A stretch of 64,000 nucleotides of DNA, taken from Otariodibacter oris. Lineage in GTDB: Bacteria; Pseudomonadota; Gammaproteobacteria; Enterobacterales; Pasteurellaceae. A program made the translations under genes and the position numbers. The stretch spans positions 1,007,262-1,071,261 of the forward strand of contig NZ_CP016604.1 of assembly GCF_009684715.1 (NCBI RefSeq), written 5' to 3'. Every line of letters begins with the position of its first letter. The stretch's first letter is position 1. Positions 52,649 to 62,247 of this stretch are shown piece by piece. The notes under the pieces were generated by a model. That model did not search any database, was not told the DNA's origin, and worked only from the letters and a program-made list of their open reading frames with translations.

Positions 52649-53590
52649 ATGAAAAATACAATCAAATTTAGTTTAAGTATAGTAGCATGTTCTATATTAG
52701 TAGCTTGTAGTAGCGGTGGTAGCAGTCATAATGACAGTGCTCCTACTGGTGCTAATACTCCTAGTATCAATTCAGGTACTACGAACTCAGGTACTACAAA
52801 CTCAGGTACTACAAACTCAGGTACTACAAACTCAGGTACTACGAACTCAGGTACTACAAACTCAGGTACTACGAACTCAGGCACTACGAACTCAGGTACT
52901 ACGAACTCAGGTACTACGAACTCAGGCACTACTAACTCAGGTTCTACTACACAGTCTACTAATGCTGTTGGAGCGGCTTATGTAATTTCTGGTGAAGATG
53001 ATCGCGTAACTGTTTTACATAAAGATATAACTGATGCATCGAATCTAAATGTGTTAGTCATTGATGGACAAAGATTACGAGTTTCATATCAAGATCAAGG
53101 CATTTCTGCTGGAAGTTGGTTTAGACAGAATGATTCCGCTAACTGTTGTGGAAGATATAGTGATGTTCGTTTTGGTGTTTTAGATGCTGATAATAGTGAT
53201 AAAGATTATATTTATTACCACGGTAATCCAACTAAAACAATGCCAATGGAAGGAAGTGCTAGCTATCAGGGATATTTTGTAATTAATGCTGATCAAGAAC
53301 CTCGTTTTGATGATGATGATTTGTTATATGGGACAGGTAAATTTAGCGTTAATTTTGGAAATAAGACCTTATCTGGAAATCTTGAAGGTGAAAGTAGTAG
53401 TGGCTTAGCGCCTTTATCAATGACTGCAAAAATATCAGGGAATAGCTTCACTGGTGATTTGGTTTCAAGAGATTTTGCGACAGATGCAAAAGTTGAAGGT
53501 AAGTTCTTTGGTAACAATGCAAAAGAACTTGGCGGTATTTTCAAAGATGATAGAAATACTTGGGGTGGAGCCTTTGGTGCTTCTCAATAA
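52649..53590 (+). CDS. surface lipoprotein with repeat stalk and TbpB-like barrel
   Basis: 313 residues. Lipobox near residue 20 (LVACSS, Cys20). Residues 41-100 are twelve five-residue repeats (eleven NSGTT, one NSGST), a flexible stalk. The C-terminal domain (about 105-313) is beta-rich and ends in the TbpB/HpuA-like barrel pattern GKFSVNFGNKTLSG...VEGKFFGNNAKELGGIFKDD...GAFGA. This fold is typical of Slam-exported surface lipoproteins that bind host proteins. No Slam gene is in the window. Ligand unknown. Confidence 0.75.
   Translation: MKNTIKFSLSIVACSILVACSSGGSSHNDSAPTGANTPSINSGTTNSGTTNSGTTNSGTTNSGTTNSGTTNSGTTNSGTTNSGTTNSGTTNSGTTNSGSTTQSTNAVGAAYVISGEDDRVTVLHKDITDASNLNVLVIDGQRLRVSYQDQGISAGSWFRQNDSANCCGRYSDVRFGVLDADNSDKDYIYYHGNPTKTMPMEGSASYQGYFVINADQEPRFDDDDLLYGTGKFSVNFGNKTLSGNLEGESSSGLAPLSMTAKISGNSFTGDLVSRDFATDAKVEGKFFGNNAKELGGIFKDDRNTWGGAFGASQ
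52769..52948 (+). repeat. 15-bp in-frame tandem repeat, 12 copies
   Basis: Unit AACTCAGGTACTACR (codons Asn-Ser-Gly-Thr-Thr), 12 units over 180 bp with only silent changes (ACA/ACG/ACT, GGT/GGC) except the last. 15 is divisible by three, so copy changes alter stalk length without frameshift. Confidence 0.95.
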
Positions 53591-53620
53591 ATTTAATTTA
53601 TTAAGCTAAAATGATCTGAA

Positions 53621-53655
53621 AAGCGGTAAGATTTTCGATAAATCTTACCGCTTGT
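53621..53655. terminator. inverted uptake-signal pair, bidirectional terminator
   Basis: AAGCGGTAAGATTT / AAATCTTACCGCTT stem between the convergent lipoprotein and nth genes. Confidence 0.7.
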
Positions 53656-53670
53656 TTATTTAATATAAGG

Positions 53671-54306
53671 TTATACGTCCGTTTTCTCTTTATATTCACA
53701 TAGATCCTCTATAATACAAGAGCCACAGCGAGGCTTGCGGGCGACACAGGTATAGCGACCATGTAAGATTAGCCAGTGATGCACATCGACCTTAAATTCA
53801 TCTGGAACGACTTTCAGTAGTTTTTCTTCAACCTTTACTACATCTTTGCCAGGAGCAAAGTTCGTACGATTAGATACGCGGAAAATATGAGTATCAACGG
53901 CAATAGTAGGTTGCCCGAAGGCAGTATTTAACACGACATTTGCGGTTTTTCGACCGACACCTGCTAAGGCTTCTAATTCCTCACGAGTTTGAGGTACTTC
54001 GCCACTATGCTTTTCAATCAAATCTCGACAAGTTTTTATGATGTTTTCAGCTTTACTATTATACAGTCCAATCGTTTTTATATAAGATTTTAAACCGTCT
54101 ACGCCAAGATCTAAAATTGCTTGAGGGGTATTTGCCACAGGATAGAGTTTTGCAGTGGCTTTATTTACGCCCACATCAGTCGCTTGTGCAGATAAAATAA
54201 CAGCAATGAGTAACTCAAAAGGATTGTTATAATTTAGTTCTGTTGTTGGATGCGGATTTTGATCTCGTAGTCGAGTTAAAATTTCTATACGTTTTGCTTT
54301 ATTCAT
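53671..54306 (-). CDS. nth: endonuclease III
   Basis: 211 residues. Helix-hairpin-helix LEALAGVGRKTANVVL with catalytic Lys near residue 120, catalytic Asp in IAVDTHIFRVSNR, and the C-terminal 4Fe-4S motif C-x6-C-x2-C-x5-C (CVARKPRCGSCIIEDLC). DNA glycosylase/AP lyase that removes oxidised pyrimidines. Its ATG overlaps the yfcA stop by one base. Confidence 0.98.
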   Translation of the reverse strand: MNKAKRIEILTRLRDQNPHPTTELNYNNPFELLIAVILSAQATDVGVNKATAKLYPVANTPQAILDLGVDGLKSYIKTIGLYNSKAENIIKTCRDLIEKHSGEVPQTREELEALAGVGRKTANVVLNTAFGQPTIAVDTHIFRVSNRTNFAPGKDVVKVEEKLLKVVPDEFKVDVHHWLILHGRYTCVARKPRCGSCIIEDLCEYKEKTDV

Positions 54307-55070
54307 TAAAAATATCCTTGATCCATTAACATTTTGAACGTCATGATAAGTGACATTGTCACGATAATTGGTTTGATAATTTTCTTTCCTTTGGTTACGA
54401 CAAGTCTAGCTCCTACATTTCCCCCTAAAAATTGAGCAATCATCATGATGAATCCAATTTTCCAAATAATTGCGCCACCAAGGGCGAAGAAAATAAGTGC
54501 TGCAATATTAGAGGTAAAATTGAGAACCCTAGCATGTGCAACGCTTTTGGTTAAATTAAACCCAAGGAGTACGGTAAAAGCTAAAGTGAGAAAAGAGCCT
54601 GTTGCGGGGCCAAACATCCCATCATAAAACCCAATACTGACAGCCGCAGTACATCCAAATAACAGATAACTAATACGCTGTTTGCTATCTTCATCGCCAA
54701 GTTGGGGGCTAAGGAGGAAATAAATTCCAATAATGAGTACTAGAAAGGGCAAAATAATTTTGAGATCATCAACATTAATGAGTTGAACAAAGATTGTGCC
54801 CAAAGTAGCACCGATAAAGGTCATCAAAATTAAGAAGCGAATTTCTTTAAGATTAACAGCCTTTTTTCTGACAAAATAGAATGAGGACGCAAAAGAGCCT
54901 CCACAAGATTGCAATTTATTTGTACCTAATGTCAGTGTAGGTGGTACACCTGCTGCAAGTAAAGCTGGTATGGTAATTAACCCGCCTCCTCCTGCAATAG
55001 AATCTATCGTTCCAGCAACAAAAGAGGCCAAAAAGAGTAGGGCGATTACATCAAAGGTTAAATCTATCAT
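54306..55070 (-). CDS. yfcA: TSUP-family membrane transporter YfcA
   Basis: 254 residues, about eight helices with the duplicated TauE/SafE pattern: [26 protein letters not shown] in repeat one and [19 protein letters not shown] in repeat two, both matching E. coli YfcA. Family members export sulfite, sulfoacetate or similar; substrate unknown here. It overlaps proB by four bases upstream and nth by one downstream: a proB-yfcA-nth operon. Confidence 0.88.
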   Translation of the reverse strand: MIDLTFDVIALLFLASFVAGTIDSIAGGGGLITIPALLAAGVPPTLTLGTNKLQSCGGSFASSFYFVRKKAVNLKEIRFLILMTFIGATLGTIFVQLINVDDLKIILPFLVLIIGIYFLLSPQLGDEDSKQRISYLLFGCTAAVSIGFYDGMFGPATGSFLTLAFTVLLGFNLTKSVAHARVLNFTSNIAALIFFALGGAIIWKIGFIMMIAQFLGGNVGARLVVTKGKKIIKPIIVTMSLIMTFKMLMDQGYF

Positions 55071-56167
55071 CTATACACAACCATTTCATTTCTATGTAAC
55101 ACCACCGAACCAAACTCATAGCCAAGTGTCGCTTCTATTTCACTTGATTTTTTCCCTTTAATTAGGGATAAGGCTTCGCTATTGTAGCGAGAGATACCAA
55201 GTGCGATAACATTGCCTTTTCCATCGATCACTTTGACGACTTCACCACGTGCAAACTTTCCTTCAATTTGTTTAATCCCTGCTGGTAATAAAGATTTATG
55301 TTCAGAAATCAAAGCAGCACTAGCTCCTTCATCAATATAAAGTGAGCCTGCAGGTGGAGCGCCAAACAACCATTGTTTTTTTCCTTCCAATTTATCTGAT
55401 TGAGCGATAAATCTTGTGCCAATTTCTGCACCTTGAGCAACGTTTGCAATCACATTATGTTTTTCACCTGATGCAATCACTGTTTCTACTCCTGAGCGGG
55501 TAGCAATATCGGCAGCAATAATTTTAGTACTCATTCCTCCCGTGCCAAGCGTTGTTCCGCTACCACCTGCCATTTGTCTTATTTCTGGCGTGATTTTTTC
55601 AACTGTGGCAATGCGTTTCGCATTAGGATTCTTGCGAGGGTCACTATCAAATAAGCCTTCTTGATCGGTTAACAGAATAAGTTGCTCTGCTTGTGCAAGT
55701 ATTGCAACTAGAGCCGATAAATTATCATTATCGCCGATTCGAAATTCAGCAGTCGCTACCGCATCATTTTCATTAATGATAGGAATAATTTGTTGAGTGA
55801 GTAGGGCGTTAAGCGTATCTCGTGCATTTAAAAAATGCTCTTTATTTTCAATATCTGCACGAGTTAATAGCATTTGACCAATTTTAATGCCATAAATAGA
55901 AAACAGATTTTCCCATACTTGAATTAGTTGGCTTTGTCCTACTGCCGCTAAAAGTTGTTTATTCGCAAGCGTTTTAGGTAATTCTCGATGATTCAAATAT
56001 TCTCTTCCCGCAGCAACAGCACCAGAAGAAACAAGGATAATTCTGAAACCTTGTTGATGAAGATCTGAAACTTGTTTCACTATCTCTAACATGTGAGGGC
56101 GACTTAAATTTTTTGAGCCATGTGTTAGGGTACTTGTTCCGAGTTTAATAACGATTGTTTTAGACAT
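55067..56167 (-). CDS. proB: glutamate 5-kinase
   Basis: 366 residues: amino-acid kinase domain ([11 protein letters not shown] at the start, [18 protein letters not shown] near residue 210) and a C-terminal PUA domain (from about 275). First step of proline synthesis, feedback-inhibited by proline. proA is not adjacent. Confidence 0.97.
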   Translation of the reverse strand: MSKTIVIKLGTSTLTHGSKNLSRPHMLEIVKQVSDLHQQGFRIILVSSGAVAAGREYLNHRELPKTLANKQLLAAVGQSQLIQVWENLFSIYGIKIGQMLLTRADIENKEHFLNARDTLNALLTQQIIPIINENDAVATAEFRIGDNDNLSALVAILAQAEQLILLTDQEGLFDSDPRKNPNAKRIATVEKITPEIRQMAGGSGTTLGTGGMSTKIIAADIATRSGVETVIASGEKHNVIANVAQGAEIGTRFIAQSDKLEGKKQWLFGAPPAGSLYIDEGASAALISEHKSLLPAGIKQIEGKFARGEVVKVIDGKGNVIALGISRYNSEALSLIKGKKSSEIEATLGYEFGSVVLHRNEMVVYR

Positions 56168-56243
56168 AACTGTAAATAAAATAAATAAAAGTATTCTTCT
56201 ATTATCTGCTAAAATCTCGGTATTTAAAAGGAGAATAGCAAGT

Positions 56244-56741
56244 ATGCAAATAAGTTTGATTGTTGCGAGAACATTGAATCATGTCATTGGTAAAAATAAT
56301 GCAATGCCTTGGCATTTACCAGCCGATTTAGCGTGGTTTAAAAAGAATACGTTAGGTAAGCCCGTGATTATGGGAAGAAAAACTTATCAATCAATAGGAA
56401 GACTCTTACCTAATCGTCCTAATATTATCTTATCTCGTTCTGATTTCGATATTGAAGGAGCATATACAGCCAAAACGTTAGAACAAGCGGTTGAATTAGC
56501 CAAAAGTTTTGCAAATGTTGATGAGATCATGATTATAGGTGGAGGAGAGTTATTTAAACAAGCAATGCCCTTAGCAACCAAACTTTACATCACTGAAATT
56601 CAAGCCAATATTGATGGTGATACATTTTTTGAGTTTAAGGAAAATGATTGGAAATTGGAGAAAGAAGAATTTTCTAAGATTGATGAAAAAAATGATCATG
56701 TTTGCCATTTTATGATTTTTTCTAGAAAAAAAGAATTCTAA
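56244..56741 (+). CDS. folA: dihydrofolate reductase
   Basis: 165 residues with the E. coli-type chromosomal DHFR features: [39 protein letters not shown] and [14 protein letters not shown], catalytic acidic residue Asp in LPADLAWF. Reduces dihydrofolate; target of trimethoprim. No sign of an acquired dfr variant. Confidence 0.97.
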   Translation: MQISLIVARTLNHVIGKNNAMPWHLPADLAWFKKNTLGKPVIMGRKTYQSIGRLLPNRPNIILSRSDFDIEGAYTAKTLEQAVELAKSFANVDEIMIIGGGELFKQAMPLATKLYITEIQANIDGDTFFEFKENDWKLEKEEFSKIDEKNDHVCHFMIFSRKKEF

Positions 56742-56787
56742 AACCTGAGATAAGAAGAGTGTTTTTTAAGCATGCAAACAATGAAAT

Positions 56788-56803
56788 TGTGAATACATTC
56801 ACA
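56788..56803. promoter_or_regulatory. CRP site upstream of lldP
   Basis: TGTGA-ATACAT-TCACA: perfect consensus arms, centred about 110 bp before the lldP start. Confidence 0.85.
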
Positions 56804-56904
56804 AAAATATAACAATCTGCTTTCATATTTGTTAATTATCAATAGAATGTCACCCTCAGTCGTGACTTCGGTCTTTTCTTTTTTATTTGTATATGGAGTG
56901 CTGA

Positions 56905-58500
56905 ATGGCTCTTTTTCTTAGTATTTTTCCAATTGCTTTACTAATTTACCTTATGGTGAAACGTAATGCATTACCTTCCTATGTTGCATTACCTTGGATT
57001 GCAGTTGTTGTTCTTATCATTCAATTAATTTTCTTTGGTACTGATATCACCACAGTCAGTGCAAATATCGCTTCCGCGGTTATCGCAGTTCAAACTCCAA
57101 TTACCGTAATTTTTGGTGCAATTCTTTTCAATCGTTTCTCTGAAGTCTCAGGTGTTACAAATACTTTACGTAAATGGTTAGGTACAATCAATCCTAACCC
57201 TGTTGCGCAAATCATGATTATTGGTTGGGCATTTGCATTTATGATTGAAGGAGCAAGTGGTTTCGGTACTCCAGCAGCTATTGCAGCTCCAATTTTAGTA
57301 GGTTTAGGTTTTAATCCATTAAAAGTTGCAATGCTTGCATTAGTCATGAACTCTGTACCAGTATCATTTGGTGCAGTAGGTACGCCAACTTGGTTTGGAT
57401 TCGGAGCATTAAATCTAGGTGATGCTCAAATTCTTGAAATCGGCTCAATGACAGCAGTTATCCACGCATTTGCGGCATTAATTATTCCAATTATGGGATT
57501 ACGCTTAATTGTTTCATGGGAAGATATTCGTAAAAACTTACTTTTCGTTTATATCAGTATTTTTGCATGTGTGGTTCCATATTTCTTCTTAGCTCAAGTA
57601 AACTATGAATTCCCATCATTAATTGGGGGTGCTATTGGTCTACTTGTTTCTGTATTTGTTGCCAATAAAGGTATAGGTTTAGCAAAAGTTGAAGATACAT
57701 TAGATGCTGATTCAGTAACAAGAGGCGAAGTGACTAAAGCCTTATTCCCGACAGGATTATTGATTGTTATCTTGATTGTAACTCGTCTTCAACAATTACC
57801 ATTTAAAGCTATGATGAATGACGCAACCTCTTGGTTCAGTGTACAACTTGGTTCATTAGGTCTATTTGATGTCAGTCAAAGCCTTATCTTTAGTTTAAAA
57901 AATATCTTCGGTACAACTACTGGAGCAAGCTATAAATTCTTATATGTACCTGCATTTATTCCATTTGTTGTGACAGTATTAATAGCAATTCCTGTATTTG
58001 CAGTTTCTGGAAGCAAAGTAAAAGATGTTTTTGTTGGTAGTTTCAAACAAACTAAAAATCCATTCTTCGCACTTGTTGGCGCATTAATTATGGTTAACTT
58101 AATGCTAGTGGGTGGTGATGATTCAATGGTTAAAATCATTGGTAGAAGTTTCGCAGCAGCAACTGGAGAATACTGGACATTATTTGCCTCTTACCTTGGT
58201 GCAGTTGGTGCTTTCTTCTCTGGATCAAACACTGTATCCAACTTAACATTTGGTAGTGTTCAATTATCAACAGCTGAAATAACAGGTTTATCTGCAACAT
58301 TGGTATTAGCATTACAATCTGTTGGTGGTGCAATGGGTAACATGGTATGTATTAATAATATCGTTGCAGTAAGCTCAGTACTGAATATTGATAATAAAGA
58401 AGGTGTAATCATTAAGAAAACTGTAGTACCAATGATCGTTTACGGTATTATTGCAGCATTAGTAGCATTCTTCATTATTCCTATTTTCTATACTGTATAG
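56905..58500 (+). CDS. lldP: L-lactate permease
   Basis: 531 residues, 12 or more membrane helices, LctP family (GASGFGTPAAIAAPILVGLGF near residue 118, SFGAVGTPTWFG, GSNTVSNLTFG near 440). Proton-driven lactate (and glycolate) import. It faces two lldD genes across a shared terminator region, forming an L-lactate module. Confidence 0.95.
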   Translation: MALFLSIFPIALLIYLMVKRNALPSYVALPWIAVVVLIIQLIFFGTDITTVSANIASAVIAVQTPITVIFGAILFNRFSEVSGVTNTLRKWLGTINPNPVAQIMIIGWAFAFMIEGASGFGTPAAIAAPILVGLGFNPLKVAMLALVMNSVPVSFGAVGTPTWFGFGALNLGDAQILEIGSMTAVIHAFAALIIPIMGLRLIVSWEDIRKNLLFVYISIFACVVPYFFLAQVNYEFPSLIGGAIGLLVSVFVANKGIGLAKVEDTLDADSVTRGEVTKALFPTGLLIVILIVTRLQQLPFKAMMNDATSWFSVQLGSLGLFDVSQSLIFSLKNIFGTTTGASYKFLYVPAFIPFVVTVLIAIPVFAVSGSKVKDVFVGSFKQTKNPFFALVGALIMVNLMLVGGDDSMVKIIGRSFAAATGEYWTLFASYLGAVGAFFSGSNTVSNLTFGSVQLSTAEITGLSATLVLALQSVGGAMGNMVCINNIVAVSSVLNIDNKEGVIIKKTVVPMIVYGIIAALVAFFIIPIFYTV

Positions 58501-58524
58501 CAAAGTCATTATTGATTTAAAAAA

Positions 58525-58575
58525 ACAAGCGGTCCGATTTTGTCATTAATTTGCAAAATCGGATTGTTTTTTATT
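58525..58575 (+). terminator. terminator of lldP with embedded uptake signal
   Basis: CCGATTTTG / CAAAATCGG stem (58534-58542 with 58554-58562) then a T-run; ACAAGCGGT at 58525-58533 abuts the stem. Confidence 0.8.
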
Positions 58576-58644
58576 AACTATATTTCTCTCAATATTATTC
58601 CTTCATCTTTAAGCTATAAAAGGAAAGTAGAGTAGGGATGATGT

Positions 58645-58679
58645 AAAAAATTAGGGAATACTTCCAAAGTATTCCCTAA
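58645..58679 (-). terminator. terminator of lldD copy 1
   Basis: TTAGGGAATACTT / AAGTATTCCCTAA 13-bp perfect stem, T6 on the minus strand. The lldD copy 2 terminator has the same outer sequence. Confidence 0.9.
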
Positions 58680-58699
58680 GATACTCAGGTAATATTAAA

Positions 58700-59845
58700 T
58701 TATAGTTTGCTAAAATCAACTAATGCTTCAGAGGTGATATCAGCAACACTTTTGTTGCTTGTTAATGTCATTGCTACTTGCATCTCTTTTTTGAAGATAT
58801 CTAGCATATTCTCAACACCAGCTTGTCCATTAGCACCAAGTGCATAAACAAAAGCTCGACCTAGCATGCAGGCATCTGCTCCTAAAGCAATCATACGGAC
58901 AATATCTAATCCATTACGTACGCCTGAATCTGCTAAGATTTTAAGATCGCTTTTCACTGCATCAGCAATAGATGGAAGAGCTTTAGCACTTGATAAAACC
59001 CCATCAAGTTGACGACCACCATGATTAGAAACGACAATACCATCCGCACCAAATCTTACAGCATCTTTTGCATCTTCAGGATCAAGTATTCCTTTAACTA
59101 TCATAGGACCATCCCAGAATTCACGGATCCACTCTAAATCTTTCCAAGAGATTGATGAATCAAAGTTTTCTGATAACCATTCCATATAATTATCTAATCC
59201 TATTTGTTTATTCATATAATGGGAAATATTTCCTAATGAGTGTGGTTTTCCCATAATCCCCACATCCCATGCCCAAAATGGGTGCGTTACTCCTTGAATA
59301 ATACGACGAATTTCTTTATAAGGCCCTGTCATTCCTGTATGCATATCACGATATCTTGCGCCAGGTACAGGTAAATCAACAGTAAAGACTAGAGTTGAAC
59401 AACCTGCAGCTTTAGCCCTTTCTAATACACTTTTCATAAAACCGCGATCTTTTAGTACATAAAGCTGAAACCACATAGGTCTATTAATTTGAGGAGCGAC
59501 CTCTTCAATCGAGCATATTGATACAGTGGATAAAGTAAAAGGGATACCTTTGTTATCTGCGGCCTTTGCTGCTTGAACTTCACCACGTCGTGCATGCATA
59601 CCTAATGCACCGACTGGTGCTAGTACAGCTGGAATTGCAAGGTCTTCACCGAATAATTCAGTTGTTGTATTTAATTGAGACATATCTTTAAGTACGCGCT
59701 GTCTAAGTGCAATATTACTTAGATCTGATACATTATTTTGTAAGGTTTTCTCTTCATAAGAGCCGCCATCCGCATAGTGAAATAAAAATGGAGGAACTCT
59801 TCTTTTTGCTGCTTCTCGATAATCATTAGCTGATGAAATAATCAT
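58700..59845 (-). CDS. lldD: L-lactate dehydrogenase (FMN), copy 1
   Basis: 381 residues, FMN-dependent alpha-hydroxyacid oxidase family. Catalytic His/Arg in [12 protein letters not shown] near residue 275, FMN Lys in MIVKGI, and the membrane-docking middle segment. It oxidises L-lactate to pyruvate with electrons passing to quinone. Very similar to the gene directly upstream; both keep all visible active-site residues. A TTGACA -35 is visible upstream (59912-59917 on the minus strand). Confidence 0.95.
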   Translation of the reverse strand: MIISSANDYREAAKRRVPPFLFHYADGGSYEEKTLQNNVSDLSNIALRQRVLKDMSQLNTTTELFGEDLAIPAVLAPVGALGMHARRGEVQAAKAADNKGIPFTLSTVSICSIEEVAPQINRPMWFQLYVLKDRGFMKSVLERAKAAGCSTLVFTVDLPVPGARYRDMHTGMTGPYKEIRRIIQGVTHPFWAWDVGIMGKPHSLGNISHYMNKQIGLDNYMEWLSENFDSSISWKDLEWIREFWDGPMIVKGILDPEDAKDAVRFGADGIVVSNHGGRQLDGVLSSAKALPSIADAVKSDLKILADSGVRNGLDIVRMIALGADACMLGRAFVYALGANGQAGVENMLDIFKKEMQVAMTLTSNKSVADITSEALVDFSKL

Positions 59846-60024
59846 ATTTACCTCTTTTATATTAAAACAGTCATAATTTTTATCAGTAAAGTTATTGAAA
59901 TAAACTTATTTTGTCAATAAATTGTAAATAAAACGTTTACATTTTACTAAAAATATTTTATACACCAATAGATTATAGAGATATGAATGAATTGGGATAC
60001 TGGCAAGGAAGTGTTTTTTACTAT

Positions 60025-60056
60025 AAAAAATAGGGAATAATTTTCATTATTCCCTA
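60025..60056 (-). terminator. terminator of lldD copy 2
   Basis: TAGGGAATAA / TTATTCCCTA stem with T6 on the minus strand; separates the two lldD copies into independent units. Confidence 0.88.
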
Positions 60057-60077
60057 AAATTAATCTAGATGAATTAA

Positions 60078-61226
60078 TTATGGTTTTTGAGTGTAACCAA
60101 CTAATGCTTCAGGTGTGATATCAGCAACGCTTTTGTTACTTGTTAAAGTCATCGCAACTTTCATTTCTTTTTTGAAGATATCAAGCATATTTTCAACACC
60201 AGCTTGACCATTTGCACCAAGAGCATAAACGAAAGAGCGTCCTAGCATACAAGCATCTGCACCCAATGCAATCATGCGTACGATATCCAATCCGTTACGA
60301 ACACCTGAGTCAGCAAGGATTTTAATATCGCCTTTAACTGCATCAGCAATTGGTGGAAGAGCTTTAGCACTAGATAAAACACCATCTAATTGGCGTCCAC
60401 CATGGTTAGATACCACAATACCATCAGCACCAAATCTAACCGCATCTTTTGCATCTTCAGGATCAAGAATGCCTTTAATTACCATTGGACCATCCCAAAA
60501 TTCACGGATCCATTCTAAATCTTTCCAAGAGATTGATGGGTCAAAGTTTTCACCTAACCATCCAATGTAGTCATCTAATCCCACTTGTTTACCCATGTAA
60601 TGAGAAACATTACCTAAAGTGTGAGGTTTACCTTTAATACCTACATCCCATGCCCAGAAAGGATGTGTAGCCCCTTGGATAACACGACGAATTTCTTTAA
60701 GAGGACCACTCATTCCAGAGTGCATGTCACGATATCTTGCACCAGGTGTTGGCATATCAACGGTGAAGACTAGTGTAGTACACCCTGCAGCTTTAGCTCT
60801 TTCTAATGCATTCTTCATGAAACCACGGTCTTTTAATACATAAAGCTGGAACCACATAGGTCTGTTAATTTGAGGCGCAACTTCTTCAATTGCACAAATA
60901 GAAACAGTAGATAATGTAAAAGGAATTCCTTTATTATCAGCGGCTTTTGCTGCTTGAACTTCACCTCGGCGTGCATACATACCTAATGCACCTACAGGGG
61001 CAAGGATCGCCGGAAGAGAAAGTTTTTCGCCAAATAATTCAATTTCGGTATCTAATTCGGACATGTCTTTAAGTACACGCTGTCTTAATGCGATATTACT
61101 TAAATCTGTTACATTCTTTTCTAAAGTTAGTTCGTTATATGAACCACCATCTGCATAGTGAAACATAAATGGTGGAACTTTTCGTTTTGCTGCTTTTCGA
61201 TAATCATTAGCTGATGAAATAATCAT
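60078..61226 (-). CDS. lldD: L-lactate dehydrogenase (FMN), copy 2
   Basis: 382 residues, tandem paralog of the downstream gene, with the same catalytic [12 protein letters not shown] and MVIKGI segments. Differences cluster in the N-terminal third and the extreme C-terminus. Upstream sequence (AAGAGGT ribosome-binding site, TTGACA-AAAATAA block) is also shared, showing duplication of a whole transcription unit. A perfect CRP site lies about 160 bp upstream. Confidence 0.95.
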   Translation of the reverse strand: MIISSANDYRKAAKRKVPPFMFHYADGGSYNELTLEKNVTDLSNIALRQRVLKDMSELDTEIELFGEKLSLPAILAPVGALGMYARRGEVQAAKAADNKGIPFTLSTVSICAIEEVAPQINRPMWFQLYVLKDRGFMKNALERAKAAGCTTLVFTVDMPTPGARYRDMHSGMSGPLKEIRRVIQGATHPFWAWDVGIKGKPHTLGNVSHYMGKQVGLDDYIGWLGENFDPSISWKDLEWIREFWDGPMVIKGILDPEDAKDAVRFGADGIVVSNHGGRQLDGVLSSAKALPPIADAVKGDIKILADSGVRNGLDIVRMIALGADACMLGRSFVYALGANGQAGVENMLDIFKKEMKVAMTLTSNKSVADITPEALVGYTQKP

Positions 61227-61386
61227 GCATACCTCTTTTATATTTATAATAGCTGTAATTTATACTGATAAAACTGTTGAAAATTTGGTTATTTTTGTCA
61301 ACAAAATATTAGCAATTAATTAACGTCGAACATACTAATCTAAACTCATGTAAAAATGTACTTGTGAGTAAGATTTTTTATAAAAC

Positions 61387-61402
61387 TGTGAAATAGATCA
61401 CA
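61387..61402. promoter_or_regulatory. CRP site upstream of lldD copy 2
   Basis: TGTGA-AATAGA-TCACA: perfect consensus arms. It is far (about 130 bp) from the apparent lldD promoter, so the exact mode of action is open. Confidence 0.8.
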
Positions 61403-61406
61403 AAAA

Positions 61407-61444
61407 TTTAGAGAGGCGAATCATACATTATTTGCCTCTCTAAA
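61407..61444 (-). terminator. terminator of bioD
   Basis: TTTAGAGAGGC / GCCTCTCTAAA 11-bp stem between bioD and the lldD control region; T-rich on the minus-strand side. Confidence 0.75.
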
Positions 61445-61476
61445 TCCACTTACAGTAAGTTGTGTAGTACGCTATT

Positions 61477-62196
61477 CTATTTTGTAAAGAATTGTATCAA
61501 TGGCTCTGGATTCTGAATAAATTGTGTAAGTTCTTTTCGTTCAGGATGTCCAATATAGGGAAGTTGACCAAGAAGAGGGGCATCTATGCGTCGACTTAAT
61601 AATTCAATTAATTCTGAATAATGTCTTAGTCCAGGATTGATTCTGTTGGCTATCCATCCAACTAATCGACCACCTTTTTGCTTGATTGAATCTGCTGTAA
61701 GCAGAGCATGATTGACGCAACCTTCCTTTATTCCAACAACTAAAATAACAGGCATATCATTTTTCTCAGCCCAATCAGCAAAACTAAGCTCCTTATTTAT
61801 AGGTGTTAACCAACCATAAGTACCTTCAACGAGTACATTAGTATACTTCTCTGCTAATCGTTGTAAATCATCATCAAGCTTTTGTTCAGAAATATGGCGT
61901 ACAGCATCTAAAGCTGCAAAAATAGGAGTACTAGAATGAACAAAAGTATAACTATTTATTTCTCTATATTCGACAGGAATGGAACTGCTATCTTGGATAA
62001 TGAGGACATCTTGATTATCTTCACTAGCATAATCATCCATATTCGGCTCTGTTGGAAGTGAATCATCTCCTCCACAAGCTATCGGTTTATATCCCACTAC
62101 AGGAATATCAAATTGTGAGAGCGTCTGTAATAACGCTCGAGTAATAATTGTTTTTCCTACACTGGTATCAGTACCTGTAATAAATAAAGCCGGCAT
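61477..62196 (-). CDS. bioD: dethiobiotin synthetase
   Basis: 239 residues. P-loop ITGTDTSVGKT, VEGTYGWLTP near residue 125. It closes the ureido ring of dethiobiotin with CO2 and ATP. The VEGTYGW segment replaces the more usual VEGAGG(W/L), as in the shorter BioD1-like paralogs of Haemophilus. The other bio genes are not in the window. Confidence 0.92.
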   Translation of the reverse strand: MPALFITGTDTSVGKTIITRALLQTLSQFDIPVVGYKPIACGGDDSLPTEPNMDDYASEDNQDVLIIQDSSSIPVEYREINSYTFVHSSTPIFAALDAVRHISEQKLDDDLQRLAEKYTNVLVEGTYGWLTPINKELSFADWAEKNDMPVILVVGIKEGCVNHALLTADSIKQKGGRLVGWIANRINPGLRHYSELIELLSRRIDAPLLGQLPYIGHPERKELTQFIQNPEPLIQFFTK

Positions 62197-62247
62197 ATTG
62201 TAGACTCTCTATAAAATTAAAAAACGGCAAGGAGTCTAACAAATTTT

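Noticed and set aside
52716-52985. Second-frame and antisense open frames of repeated QVLRT or VPEFV
   Set aside because: Artefacts of the stop-free 15-bp repeat inside the lipoprotein gene.
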